Shown here one piece after another: positions 11,052 to 21,642 of a stretch of DNA of 64,000 bases. The stretch's first letter is position 1, and each line of letters opens with the position of its first letter. Position numbers and translations under genes: made by a program. The notes beneath the pieces were generated by a model, which had not been told where the DNA came from, searched no databases, and worked only from the letters and a program-made list of their open reading frames with translations. Source of the DNA: Craspedostauros australis (taxonomy: Eukaryota > Bacillariophyta > Bacillariophyceae > Mastogloiales > Achnanthaceae); assembly GCA_026770025.1 (NCBI GenBank), contig JAMXDE010000005.1, positions 744,001 to 808,000 on the forward strand, read 5' to 3'.

Positions 11052-12218
11052 ATGACAAGACAACTTGGCAAGATAGCACAAAGCCGAGTTGTGCGCATAT
11101 GCGCACTACCGCTGCTGGTGATCATCGCCGTCTTGCCAAACTACTCGTTGTTGAAAAGATACAATTCGGGCATCCTGGTGCCACCACCTACGGATCCGAT
11201 CACGGTCGCGGATCATGCTCCCGTAGAGACGACTCCTCGACAACAGCAGCAGCAGCGACAACAATATCCGTTGGATGGCCCATGCATCGATCCCGACGTT
11301 CATTGGCGGATTGTGGTGGCCGGGAACTACGGCTACCGCGAGGACTTTCTGAATTGGTACATCCACTGCGTGGAGGTGGGTATGTGCCCAGCGACGCCCG
11401 AGCAGCGAGACCAGCACGCACCACACAGCACAAATAGCAACGACGGGTGTCCGCCGATGCGATACGCCAACGTCGTCCTCTATGCAGAAGATAGGGCCAT
11501 GTACGGAAAGTACTTGCCTTCCAAATTGATCGACGTCAAGAAGGCCTGGGACGTTGGCTCCAAATTCAACGATATTAGGATGGGCTTCGGACGATTCGGT
11601 TACCCTGACGGGAATCGCTTCCGGCACATGATGAGCCACCGCCCTTCCATTCTGATCAACGAGCTCGGGAACGTCACGGGCGCGGCAATGACCGGAGAGC
11701 TCGATCCAGACGTCATCGCCAACGAGATCGGATCGTTCAATGTGAATTCCTCCCGGCTCCTGTTCATCGATTTGGACACCATCATGTTGAAGGACCCGCG
11801 TCCGCACATGCGCGGCGACTACGATTTCTGGGCCGCCGATGCCAAGTCGAACACATCGGGGCCGTACAATGCCGGTCTCATCGTCATGCGGCCGACTCCG
11901 GCTTCTATTAGCTGCATCCGACGGTGGCGATCCTACCTGGAGGGACGACCACGCGCCAATTACAACCAGCTTGCATTCAATCACGTCGTGCGCAAGATGG
12001 GCGACAAAATCAGGCACAAACTCCTCGACGATGCCCTGTTCCCCGTGGGCGCGATGTTCAAAGTGATTGGGGAAGAGAATGTAAATGAACACACTCTGAA
12101 CAAGGACGTCGTTGTGCTGCACAACAATCACTGCGATCGCAACTGTTCCAAACCGGAACGTGCCAAAAAGATGGGTCTGTGGCGGGAAAAGCCATCGATC
12201 AACATGTACCTGTCGTAA
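11052..12218 (+). CDS. Type II membrane nucleotide-sugar glycosyltransferase (PF03407 / GT77-like)
   Basis: 388 residues, single exon, ATG in good context (accATGa). Residues about 14-32 are a hydrophobic anchor after a short basic tail, giving a type II Golgi topology. A Gln-rich stem follows (about 60-75). The catalytic domain shows the order typical of PF03407: LLFIDLDTIMLKDP with the DxD metal/sugar-nucleotide motif (about 239), NAGLIVMRPTPAS (about 273), a NYNQLAFN motif matching the family's DQxxLN position, and VVVLHNNHC (about 355) ending in MGLW. NVT and NSS glycosylation sequons are present. Likely role: addition of a sugar to a glycoprotein or cell-wall glycan in the Golgi; donor and acceptor cannot be read from the sequence. 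Several Cys residues (CIDP, HCVE, MCPA, CPPM, HCDRNC) suggest disulfides in the lumenal part. Confidence 0.85.
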   Translation: MTRQLGKIAQSRVVRICALPLLVIIAVLPNYSLLKRYNSGILVPPPTDPITVADHAPVETTPRQQQQQRQQYPLDGPCIDPDVHWRIVVAGNYGYREDFLNWYIHCVEVGMCPATPEQRDQHAPHSTNSNDGCPPMRYANVVLYAEDRAMYGKYLPSKLIDVKKAWDVGSKFNDIRMGFGRFGYPDGNRFRHMMSHRPSILINELGNVTGAAMTGELDPDVIANEIGSFNVNSSRLLFIDLDTIMLKDPRPHMRGDYDFWAADAKSNTSGPYNAGLIVMRPTPASISCIRRWRSYLEGRPRANYNQLAFNHVVRKMGDKIRHKLLDDALFPVGAMFKVIGEENVNEHTLNKDVVVLHNNHCDRNCSKPERAKKMGLWREKPSINMYLS

Positions 12219-13404
12219 GACTTTCAATGTCGCAGAGGACTGCTGGTACATTGCAGGTAGTGCTTTCACAGGAGAGTATCGCACAGCATCCTGTATCGTT
12301 GGGCTTTCTAATGCAGTGAGATTCCTTCCTCGTAGAGACAATATTGATGGAGTAGGTCGTATTGATTTGGTTGTTCTTCGATTGCTGTTTTGGTTGTCAG
12401 AGTTCCGAAACTAACTCGTGTGAGTGCTTTGCTCTGTTGTGCTTTGCTGGATGGATAAAACACCACAGTTGCAACCTTCTCTAGCTTCAACAATTTAGAC
12501 TGACGCGAACTTTGATGCAGAAAGTTCAAAACCATCGGCCACATTCTCCTTGCTTCTTTTTCCGCGCTGCGCACGGTTCTCTCGAAAGTTCCGCATCGTT
12601 CACCTTCGCGTTTGCGGCCGTGTTTGCGCCGTGTGTTCGTTTTGGCAATTCAAAACGATGTGTTGTCGCGTACGACACTACTAGGACATTAGAAACGATT
12701 CCACCATTGAATTCTGAAGAGTCGGAAACGTGTTTGGCCACCAAGAACGTGTCGCGCGCGTTGGTCCGTTTAGTCGTATGCGTAGTTTTGGTGTGTGTTT
12801 GTGTCTGGTTGGGTGTTTGGTTGGGCGAGTCAGCCATTCGCGATTGCGCGTGTCGTGGTGCGGCGCAGCGCAAGAGAGGTCGGGAAAATCGACAGCAAGA
12901 ACAGCCCGCGAAGATGGAAGGACAGAGAGGAGCGCAAAACCCAAAACCGCCAACAACAACAGCACCACAAGAGGCGGTATGCAGTTCTTCGCACATCCAC
13001 GACCGAACAAACGCAACAAGAGCAGCACCGCACGAGCAGCGTTGAGAGCGGCATTGTGAGGAGCATCGACGACAGCCGCAACAACAAGGAGACAAGAGTG
13101 TCTGCTTTCGACAGCATTACTCCGCAGTGCCTTGTATTATATTGCATCAACGATACTCCACATTGGAGCAGTGTGATACTCGTGATCGTAGGTTCTGTGA
13201 CGAAGGAGCAAGAAACGCAACAGCACCAACGGCAAAGCAGATCGAAAGATCCACAGAGAGCTTCGGCCATCATAAGTGCCATCATACTCCTCTTATACAA
13301 TATCTTACAAGTGCCAGCAGAAGAGGAGAGGCAGAAGGCGAAGAGCAGCAAGAGAAGATCCTCCACAACCTCCGCCATAGCAACAATCGCGGTTGAACCA
13401 GCCC
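12219..13404. other. Intergenic / probable 5' leader
   Basis: 1.2 kb between the glycosyltransferase stop and the ATG of the 1893-residue protein. Overlapping frames of up to 255 codons exist on both strands from 12.5 to 13.6 kb, but they are compositionally driven (poly-Q/poly-T/C) and mutually exclusive. I see no domain. The last few hundred bases are A/C-rich with CAA and CAG repeats like the coding sequence that follows, so an upstream coding exon cannot be excluded. Confidence 0.5.
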
Positions 13405-16400
13405 ATGACGACATCGCTGGTGAGGCGACAAGGCCCAATCGCAGACACAAGGAACGGACGAAGAGGGACCAAGTTTGGAAGGAAGAGAGGTGGCAGCAAG
13501 AAGAACAGGCAATACCGCAATCACCATCATCAGCATCATCATCATAGTGATCAGCACAGACCGCACCATTACCAGCAGCAACAACAACAACAGCCACGGC
13601 ATGCTCCTGAAATCAACGGCAGCAACAGAGTCCACGAGGATGTGCGAAATCGTGAACAATCATCATCGTCGTCATCATCGCTAGCGGACGAGGGTCCTCA
13701 CCGTCCGCTCAATCATGATGCTGACGTCGACTCCGCCAGGCGCAGTTCAAACCCTGTCGCAGTGCAAGCAGACTCTCGTCCTGGTGCTCATGATCGCAAT
13801 GCGGATGCCATGAAAGACGCCCCATCGTCCGATGAAGATGGTGAATTGGATGAAACCGCTGCTCCGGGAACCTCGTCCACGTCTGATCAATCCGGCAGAG
13901 GCTACGTCAATCGGATAGGTGGCGCCGTGGGTGGTGATAACAGCGGTGATTCCCAACCGCGTCAAGGTCACCAGCAACCTCATGGGAATGATGATCCGAA
14001 ACAATCGCATCAAAATGAATTCAATGGAGAAGGGCGCGGCATCGGCAGCGCACGCAAACGACCTCGCATGCCTTTTCGCAGCCAGAGTGCGGAACGCCGG
14101 TGGAGCGTTGATCAGGCCTCGCGCGATACGAGTCGGATGCAAAGCGAGGAAACGCACAACGGCAGCCACAGCCACAACCCCACGGAGAAGGGGGACGTGT
14201 ACACACAAACTCATCCAGACCAGCAGCAAAGATGGGAACGTCCGCATTCGCAGCCGAACGGGAGACATGCTCGTGCCACCAACCACCACCACCACGAGTC
14301 GTTTCCCACGCACCAATCCGAACCCCACCACAAACACTTTTCTCGTCGCCGCTCTTCCCAGCCGCAGCACAGCAGCAACAGCAGCAGCCATAACAGCGAC
14401 AACTGGAACAACAGAAACGGCCGTGACGCTGGCTCAAATCGCAACAGCAGCTTTGATGGCAACCAGATCTCACACAACAAAGATCTTCACGATACGAGTA
14501 GACAGAACAACGTTCACCACCATCGCGCACATCGTCATCACAACCAACAGCAACACCACCACCAACATCACACATCTGCACCTGACTCGCCCAGCCAACA
14601 CCGTCGACGTCTTGGAACAGAGGCAGCCTCCTTCGCAACCACGAATACCAACACCAACACAAGACCACCGTTTGCGCGCGACGCTCCTGCGACTACTCGT
14701 AGGCAATCAGTGACTGAAAACAACAACAGCAGCAGCCACCAACGCAACAGCAACAGCGACAGCAGGAGAGACTCGGATAGTCATCGCGACTTCCAAGCCG
14801 AGAGGCCAAACACAGAGGACAACAACCACAGCAACAACCACAGCAACAACGACAGCAAGGGTGCGCAACGAAGCGAAGAAGATCTCAACCAAAACAACAT
14901 GTGTCGCAACTACTACGTGAATCCCGAAGCCCCACGTGGTGGTCTTCCGCCAAAGTTCACTGAGGATGTCCCACATGACGCAGGCGTTCCTTTCGTCGAC
15001 CGCAACCCACATGGCAATACCGACAAAAACTTCAGCGATGGGTCCGGTGAGTTTCAACGGTACCGCCGCGATGGTGAACGAGACTTTCACCATCAACAAC
15101 AGCAGCAGCAGCAAAGACAACGCAACACAGCCAATGCTGGACCACATGGCAATTGGAACGGTGGCGGCAATGGCGGGCCCTATGGAAGACATCACGGCGG
15201 TGGCAACGACGGTTGGCGAAGAGAGCGCCCTCCATCCAATGATCGTCGTCCCCAAGGCAATCAGCGTGGCAACTTTCAACGCGGCATGCCTCAGCACCTT
15301 CATCGCCAGCGTGGTCCCGGAAACGTCAACATGGGAAACAATGAGAAGAACCATCGTCCTTTCCACTCTCCCCGCAACAACGGTGACATTCACAACGGCA
15401 ACGCACAGCGATTCCCGCGTCGCACGCACCACCGTCCGCACCAACAACAGCAACAGTTCCAGCGCCAACATCGCTTCCGACAACCAGGACCATTCGATGG
15501 ACGTCGTGAAGGAGAGCGTGATCCAAACCAGCCTCGGGAGCCATTCCCTCAGAGAATGCAAGGCGGGTACCAGAATGATCGCAACTTCAATAGCCCTAAC
15601 TCTCGTGGCTCCATGGCGTCGCCGCAGGACTTCCGCGAGCGTCGAGGATATGGGCGAGACGGTGGCGACATGATGCGTGACAGAACGATGAACCCCAGCG
15701 TCAACGCTAACAACTTTGATCATGGTAACGCTCAGATGGGTTCGAGGATTCCACGCGGCCAGGATCCCATGATGGGCAATGCTCGCCGTCCTTCAGGCCC
15801 ACCCCGAGGGTACAACATTGCCCGCTCACCTCGCATGTCGGCCGACAGATGCAATGAACCCAATCTGCATCGAGACCGTCAGGAGGATGCCCACTACGGT
15901 GATTTCCACGAGAACGTTTACCCGCCCTTTGCATCCAACCACCCGGATGGACCCAGGACGAGCCATGGTGACGATGCTATGGATGGCCCTGATAAGGGAC
16001 GTGACTTCGAGTTCCAAGAGATGCACAACAATCACGACCGTCGTCCTTTCGATAGGCAAAACGACCCGCACATGAACGATCAACGCCGAGACATGCACGA
16101 TGATGAAGTTGCTCAGCCTTTCGATGCTGAGGTCGTCCACGCAAGCATGCACAGTTCAGATCGTCGAGGCTATTACGGTGACAGGCAGGGCGAAGGGCAC
16201 GATCATGGCCGACATCAACATGAACACGAACACCGTCGCCACCATGATCTTGATCATCAACGGTCTTCCTCATCCAACAAGCCGTACCACGAGGTGGTAC
16301 CTGCATTTGGTGTTGGAACAGACCCCGATTCAGTGTCCATGACGCATCAGTTATCGCCGGAGAACTCATTCAACCCAAACGCCGACTACACCAAGAACAA

Positions 16401-19086
16401 CGACATCGCTCGTCCAATGTCCCAAGATGAAGATCATGGCCGCTGCTCTTCGCCACCACGGAAGAGATGGCGTCAAGACGACGGTGACTTGCGATCGTCT
16501 CATCGCAATATTCCATCAAGCAAAAGTGATCATGGCAGCGACCAGCGACAGCAAAAGGAGGGCACTGAAAGACAGACAAAGTTGCCACCGTCGACGCCAC
16601 CAAATGCAGCGACGCAAGAGTGTGCAGCGGCAGCAACAAACGAAAGGGATCAGTCCGAATCGACCCTCTTGCCTGTTCCCTCCGAGTGGTTGAAGCTGAA
16701 ACTGAAAAAGACGCCCGTGGACAGGAAGGCTGCAACTTCGGGAAGTCGTCCGATGGCAAAGATCTCACCCAAGTCGACGGCTGACAAGGTGGATGCCACT
16801 GCGAACAGTGGCTCCGCATCAGTCTCCACCAAGCAGTCCACCTCATCGACATTGGCGTCATTGTCGTCGGCGCAGTTCAACAACAGGGCCGTGACTGACT
16901 CGGAGGGAGGATCCACAGCATCGAACCTGCGGGACATGGTCGAACATGCCAGCCGAAGTCTCGGCACGAGCACGAGCACGATCAGCCGGTTGCCCAAGCA
17001 AGTCAAGCCAAGACCAGCGGACACAAGGCCAAACGTGAGTTCGAGTTCAAACCACCGCAACTCGAACGCGGATTTGACCAACGACACCTCGCTACCCATG
17101 AAAGTCCCATCCGCGATTGTCACCAAGCAGAAGAGGACGAGTGATGCCAACCAGGGCAACTACGACAAGCATCAAGCGATGTCGTTCTTGGCCACTTCGC
17201 CCGACGTTGCGACGGAAGACTCGTTGACTGCATGCACGACCAATGAGCCGACAGCACCGGTCGTTGCTCATCAAGTCCCATCTGTGATCGTCCGTCGGGA
17301 CTTCGACGATAACAATGTGAGATGCGGCAGGATTGAGGCTGCAACTGACTCGGCAACGTCCACGCCGACACGTACTTCTGCATTGGCGACGTCAAACGAT
17401 GCTGATGATTCTGGCGATGCCGCTCATCAGCATATTGTCCGCGATGAAGACTCGGCGAATGGACACGCCGGAAAGCATGCGCATCTTGATGACAACGATG
17501 ACAACTCTGTCGCCTCGAATTCTTCGAACGCTTCCTGGCCGTCATCCTCGTCCAGCAGCTCTGACTCGGACACGGACGAGGAGGAACTGATGAATTGGGC
17601 ATCAAAGATGTTTGGCATTACGCCACCCAAGATCGCACACAAGAAGGGCACAGCTCCGCAAACGTCGCCGTCGTCACTGTCATCGTCGACATCATCGTCC
17701 GGTCAAGAAGATATGGAGGCGGTGCAGCGTGACATGTCACACCGACGACAGCATGAGCGACCTGCGCAGGAACCTCGCCAGGCACGAGATCAGCAGGCAC
17801 GAGATCAGGAACAGCCACAACCACAGCGCAAGATCCCAACCCTGCATCTTCGAATGTCGCTCAAGAAGCTAAAGCGAGATTCCGAGGCTTCGATGCAACA
17901 CAAGATGCCATCGATTGAGAACGTGAAGGACAATAACAACATTATCCGCGAACAGCCAATGCCAGGAGCAGAAGCTGGAGCAGATGGTGCAACAACCTCA
18001 GATGAGATGAGGAAACAGAAGATGATGAGGAGGAAGAAGAAGAAAAAGGCCAGGATGCGTGCAGAGCGGGAGGCCAGGGAAATGGCCATGAGGACGTCGC
18101 TGCCTCCATCCGATCGCACAAAACAGCAACGGTCTTCGCCACCTGTGGCACTGCCTGCACCTGCCCATGTGTCCAAGAAACCTGGGACCACATCGAGCTC
18201 CATGTCCAAGTCCATGGCAGCACCACCTCCAACGAGTCAGGCGGATGTTCCAAGAAGCGCCGAAGTCAAGAAGAGCAAGAAGAAGACGAAGAAGGACAAG
18301 ATGAGCAATATGACCGAAGCCCAGCTCAAGAAGTACCAGAAGGATCGCGCAGAACGCAAACGCATCAAGGAGTCCGCCAAGCCGCTGACGAGCGATCAGA
18401 TCAAGGCCATCCTTGCCGAGGACGATGCCGGCTGCTGCGGTGGCAATTGGGTGCGCCGTTCGATGCGCAATCCATCACGAGGTCACCTGGACTCGCCACA
18501 GATGAAGGCTTTTGTCGAGAAGCTCCGCAGCAACAGTCCCGAGATGGTGGTTCTGAAGATGAAGAAGTACATCAGCGATCCTAACGCATCGGTCGCCGTC
18601 CTGGATGCTGCCCTGGACGCTCTCGAGGAGAACTCCAACTGCGAGGCTCTGTACATTCAAAACTTCAACCTTGGCATGCGGGACAAGCAGCTGATGCACC
18701 TGCTGAAGATATTGCAGCAGCCGAACTGCAGGATCTGGTGCATCAACGTGGGAGAGCTGTACAACATCAGGAACAAGACGTGGGAGAGATTCACGAGGGG
18801 ATTGAAGAGGACGCAGGTCACCCACATGTACGCCAGCGAGCACACCATCACGACGGAGATGAAGGATGACATCCGCGCCACGATCCGTGACAACCGATCG
18901 AAGCACGACCTGCACATCAATCCTGCCAACCTCGATGTCATCGTCCAGTGCACGCACTGCTGGTGGAACCCCATCAACGCCAAGGTGCTGCGACCGTACA
19001 TCCACAACCGCGGCTTGCAGCACATCCTCAACGACCGCGAGGCACAGGGACTGCGCGGATCCACGTCGTCGGCTCCAAGTGGTTGA
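13405..19086 (+). CDS. Very large His/Asn/Gln/Arg-rich protein with C-terminal folded module
   Basis: 1893 residues from the ATG at 13405; the frame opens four codons earlier at a TTG. Residues 1 to about 1100 are extraordinarily rich in His, Asn, Gln, Arg, Gly and Ser, including RGG-like and RxxFxRG segments, typical of RNA-binding or condensate-forming disordered regions. Residues about 1100-1530 are Ser/Thr/Asp-rich, and about 1540-1660 are Lys/Arg-rich (MRRKKKKKARMRAE, KSKKKTKKDK), probably nuclear localisation signals. Residues about 1670-1890 are compact: CCGGNWVRRSM, repeated helical LxxLxxN pattern, CRIWCINVGELYNI, THMYASEHTI, and CTHCWWNPINAKVL near the end. That arrangement resembles RNI/leucine-rich-repeat-like folds found at the ends of diatom proteins, but this is inference. 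Function unknown; a nuclear RNA- or chromatin-related scaffold is a guess. Confidence 0.8.
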   Translation: MTTSLVRRQGPIADTRNGRRGTKFGRKRGGSKKNRQYRNHHHQHHHHSDQHRPHHYQQQQQQQPRHAPEINGSNRVHEDVRNREQSSSSSSSLADEGPHRPLNHDADVDSARRSSNPVAVQADSRPGAHDRNADAMKDAPSSDEDGELDETAAPGTSSTSDQSGRGYVNRIGGAVGGDNSGDSQPRQGHQQPHGNDDPKQSHQNEFNGEGRGIGSARKRPRMPFRSQSAERRWSVDQASRDTSRMQSEETHNGSHSHNPTEKGDVYTQTHPDQQQRWERPHSQPNGRHARATNHHHHESFPTHQSEPHHKHFSRRRSSQPQHSSNSSSHNSDNWNNRNGRDAGSNRNSSFDGNQISHNKDLHDTSRQNNVHHHRAHRHHNQQQHHHQHHTSAPDSPSQHRRRLGTEAASFATTNTNTNTRPPFARDAPATTRRQSVTENNNSSSHQRNSNSDSRRDSDSHRDFQAERPNTEDNNHSNNHSNNDSKGAQRSEEDLNQNNMCRNYYVNPEAPRGGLPPKFTEDVPHDAGVPFVDRNPHGNTDKNFSDGSGEFQRYRRDGERDFHHQQQQQQQRQRNTANAGPHGNWNGGGNGGPYGRHHGGGNDGWRRERPPSNDRRPQGNQRGNFQRGMPQHLHRQRGPGNVNMGNNEKNHRPFHSPRNNGDIHNGNAQRFPRRTHHRPHQQQQQFQRQHRFRQPGPFDGRREGERDPNQPREPFPQRMQGGYQNDRNFNSPNSRGSMASPQDFRERRGYGRDGGDMMRDRTMNPSVNANNFDHGNAQMGSRIPRGQDPMMGNARRPSGPPRGYNIARSPRMSADRCNEPNLHRDRQEDAHYGDFHENVYPPFASNHPDGPRTSHGDDAMDGPDKGRDFEFQEMHNNHDRRPFDRQNDPHMNDQRRDMHDDEVAQPFDAEVVHASMHSSDRRGYYGDRQGEGHDHGRHQHEHEHRRHHDLDHQRSSSSNKPYHEVVPAFGVGTDPDSVSMTHQLSPENSFNPNADYTKNNDIARPMSQDEDHGRCSSPPRKRWRQDDGDLRSSHRNIPSSKSDHGSDQRQQKEGTERQTKLPPSTPPNAATQECAAAATNERDQSESTLLPVPSEWLKLKLKKTPVDRKAATSGSRPMAKISPKSTADKVDATANSGSASVSTKQSTSSTLASLSSAQFNNRAVTDSEGGSTASNLRDMVEHASRSLGTSTSTISRLPKQVKPRPADTRPNVSSSSNHRNSNADLTNDTSLPMKVPSAIVTKQKRTSDANQGNYDKHQAMSFLATSPDVATEDSLTACTTNEPTAPVVAHQVPSVIVRRDFDDNNVRCGRIEAATDSATSTPTRTSALATSNDADDSGDAAHQHIVRDEDSANGHAGKHAHLDDNDDNSVASNSSNASWPSSSSSSSDSDTDEEELMNWASKMFGITPPKIAHKKGTAPQTSPSSLSSSTSSSGQEDMEAVQRDMSHRRQHERPAQEPRQARDQQARDQEQPQPQRKIPTLHLRMSLKKLKRDSEASMQHKMPSIENVKDNNNIIREQPMPGAEAGADGATTSDEMRKQKMMRRKKKKKARMRAEREAREMAMRTSLPPSDRTKQQRSSPPVALPAPAHVSKKPGTTSSSMSKSMAAPPPTSQADVPRSAEVKKSKKKTKKDKMSNMTEAQLKKYQKDRAERKRIKESAKPLTSDQIKAILAEDDAGCCGGNWVRRSMRNPSRGHLDSPQMKAFVEKLRSNSPEMVVLKMKKYISDPNASVAVLDAALDALEENSNCEALYIQNFNLGMRDKQLMHLLKILQQPNCRIWCINVGELYNIRNKTWERFTRGLKRTQVTHMYASEHTITTEMKDDIRATIRDNRSKHDLHINPANLDVIVQCTHCWWNPINAKVLRPYIHNRGLQHILNDREAQGLRGSTSSAPSG

Positions 19087-20472
19087 TGGAACAAGAACGA
19101 ATTGCATGTGGGTGGCGACAACATCTATGGACGATGTCGATCATGGAAGTCCATCCAAAAGGGGGAAATGGGAGGGATATATTCTGTGTAAAGGGAAACA
19201 CGTTGACAGTTTGATGCATGTAGTCTTAGCATCTCTCTCTCAAGAGAGAGAGTTCACTCAAAATGGTTTGCGACAATACGTCGTTGCATGGTATTATATT
19301 AATACAATCTAATAGATATGGTAGATTAGATTCAGTTATTACATTTTCTCCCGATTTCTACGCCTGAAGTGGAGATGCATGCCGAGTGTGCCACTTCCTC
19401 AGATGTAGTACCTCCTCTGCGGAGTAGAGAGAGAAAGAAAAGTAGAGTTGCATCTTGTTGTAGGTCGCAGTCTCCCTGTTCTATCTTCACGACGTGTGCC
19501 AACTGCCCGCTTCATCGATGAGACGATGCCTCCGAGGAGAAACGCGGGAAGAGATGACAAAGACAGAGGCATTAGCAGAAGAAAGAGAAAGCATCGACCT
19601 GACCCGCCCACCTATGGAACCGCAACGATGCTCTTCCCTTCATCACACTCGTGCAACTGCTGTCCCTTGTTGTACGCGTACTCGCACGCGTAAGCGCAAG
19701 AGTTGCAACAACGACTCACGCCCGACCAGGCCCGAAGTGGGCTTATCCTGGCAACTCACGTGATGAATGCTCTCGTTTCTTTGCATGTTTGTTGGGAACA
19801 TCGAAGAGTTTTCGTTCGGCTATCGTGTTGGAAAATACGACACAGATACGACATGAGACACATGAAACCGTTGGTTGTGTGCTTTGCGTTGTGCGATGGT
19901 TGCGCCAGCGTGGGTGGTCTGGGGGAGTCATTTTGGCCGCTTTTGGAGGTTGGGGAGCTGCAACACGAGAAGCGCATGTTGGTTGCGGAACTGCATGACT
20001 TCACAGCCTCGAAACAAGGGGCCAAGTGTGTCTGTTGTTTGGCAGTTGCTGGCTGATGATTGATCCTGAGGCGTGTGTGGCCATGATGCCGATCACGATG
20101 TTGCTGAAAGGATGCTGACGTTTGCGCTTTACGTCATTTGCTGACACCCAGTGGAGTACGGCGCATTGGCGGAATCTAGAACGTGAAGGAGAGCAGAGCG
20201 TAAGCGTGTGGTTGGATTGTTAGTTTCTTTGTTCATGTAATATGTCTATGTTACGGAAGCCCTCATCTTGGGTTGGGTGGGATTGCTGTTCGTTGATGTG
20301 TGCTGTGTTGCGCCCCTGCATACCAGCGGCTCGTGCGGCCTTCTGGTTGCTGTGTTCGCAGAATAGCAGATGGTGGTGCTGGGATTGCATTCTTGCGTCT
20401 TCGGGAAGACATCATGTGCTGCACATGCACAATAGTGCGTGTGAGAGTGTGCGAGGCAAACAGGCACACCCT
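19087..20472. other. Intergenic region between convergent genes
   Basis: 1.4 kb holding the 3' flanks of two convergent genes. A CT/AG hairpin lies at 19233-19252. Open frames are short and overlap in several frames (the longest about 117 codons at 19703-20056, no motif). Nothing else is supportable. Confidence 0.55.
19233..19252. repeat. Perfect CT/AG inverted repeat
   Basis: CTCTCTCT, a CAAG loop, then AGAGAGAG: an 8-bp stem with a 4-nt loop. It lies about 150 bp after the stop of the 1893-residue gene, so it would sit in its 3' untranslated region. It may simply be a microsatellite inversion. Confidence 0.5.
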
Positions 20473-21357
20473 CTACGACGATCTGGAGTGGTGCGATCCC
20501 GACTCTGCTGATCCGAAGCTGTTGCTCCTTCTTCGGAGCTTGAGCTGCCTGACAAGCTCTTCGGCGATCTCGACGCCCCCATCCCAGGTCTCATCAGTGC
20601 TGGCCGCTGATGGGGATGGGCCTTGTGTCGTGTTTGTTGGCGCTTGTGGGATTGATGACTGCTTCGCGAACTCATTTTCGTCGGTCATTTGTGGGGATGT
20701 GGTCTGGGCTTGATGGGCCGCCATGCTGGATGCGGCCATGGCGCTGAAGAGCATGGCTGCCGTTTTGGAGTTGCGTCTCTGGAAGCGGCGCTTCTTCTGC
20801 GGGGGTTCTGGCGAGGCCAAGTAGCTGCTGTCTGGCATCTCGAAGCTCACGCGTCGACGTTGGTGCAGAGCCTGAGATGCGTCCAGGTGCTGTGGCTGAG
20901 GACGGGACTGCCGTGAGTGTTGGTGTGGATAGAGCTGCTGCTGATGCTGCTGTTGAAGCTGCAGGCGGTGGACGCTGCCTGCGTGCTGGCGGTGGATCAT
21001 GGCATCGTACGATGCTCTCCTCCCGGCGGACGCAGCAGCGGAGGCTGCCATGATGGAGGTGAGAGACGTGATGCCGTTGGTGGCGGCGCAGGCTCTGGCA
21101 TTGTTGTTGGATGCGGTTGCGGCAGTTTCCACGGCTGTCTTTCGCGGCTGCTGGACGGCAGTAGCTTGCGTAGGCTGAGTGGTCATGGCCACCAGAGGCT
21201 TGATGAGGAGCTGCGATGCATCAGCAGGCTTGAGCTGGAGCTTCTTCGTGGACTTGTCCACTGGGGTGAGCGAGTCATCGTCGATGGCTGCGTTGATCTG
21301 TCCTCTCATGGTGTTGGCGGGGTAGTTCATGGCGTAATGCGGCTTGGTGATTGGCAT
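20473..21357 (-). CDS. Disordered basic protein with RVSF (PP1-docking-type) motif
   Basis: 294 residues, ATG at 21357 (MPITKPHYAMNY...). I do not recognise a folded domain. The protein is Ala/Gln/Ser/Thr-rich. Its most informative part is HQRRRVSFEMPDSS, which matches the (R/K)VxF docking motif for protein phosphatase 1, followed by PEPPQKKRRFQRRNS, a likely nuclear localisation signal with basophilic kinase sites (RRNS). Near the C-terminus GGVEIAEELVRQLKLRRRSNSF looks like a short amphipathic helix followed by another RRxS site. Arg-Val-Ser-Phe with the Ser inside a basic context is also a classical switch site where phosphorylation blocks PP1 binding. A PP1 regulatory subunit is an inference. 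That the frame is real is supported by its length and by motif clustering. Confidence 0.65.
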   Translation of the reverse strand: MPITKPHYAMNYPANTMRGQINAAIDDDSLTPVDKSTKKLQLKPADASQLLIKPLVAMTTQPTQATAVQQPRKTAVETAATASNNNARACAATNGITSLTSIMAASAAASAGRRASYDAMIHRQHAGSVHRLQLQQQHQQQLYPHQHSRQSRPQPQHLDASQALHQRRRVSFEMPDSSYLASPEPPQKKRRFQRRNSKTAAMLFSAMAASSMAAHQAQTTSPQMTDENEFAKQSSIPQAPTNTTQGPSPSAASTDETWDGGVEIAEELVRQLKLRRRSNSFGSAESGSHHSRSS

Positions 21358-21596
21358 GGCTGGTCTTTCGTATTGTTTCGTTGTTTGGTTGTTTGGTTGG
21401 TCGTGAGGCTGCTGTTATTGCGTTATTGTTGGTTGTGCTATTTTTGCTCTTGTTTCAAATTTGTGTCTGTGTTGTGCATGAATTATCACTTGGTTTGCTT
21501 TTTTGCGTGCACAACAACGTGGTTACTCCAACTTCACCACGTTGTATTACAGCGGCTGATCGTTGTGCGATGTTGTTTGCGACTGGTCGTGAGCGT

Positions 21597-21642
21597 GGAC
21601 GTCAACGTGAACGTGGATGTGAACGTGGATGTGAACGTGATG
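21597..21642. repeat. Short tandem repeat of GTGAAC/GTGGAT units
   Basis: Alternating 6-mers (GTCAAC, GTGAAC, GTGGAT, GTGAAC, GTGGAT, GTGAAC) make a 12-bp period minisatellite with a few substitutions, in the intergenic region upstream of the RVSF protein gene. Confidence 0.7.

Noticed and set aside
11106-12341. 411-codon minus-strand frame
   Set aside because: Shadow of the glycosyltransferase coding sequence; no motif of its own.
12526-13597. Overlapping minus-strand frames of 189-255 codons upstream of the 1893-residue gene
   Set aside because: Antisense of CAA/CAG-rich sequence; Cys/Ser/Leu runs are compositional.
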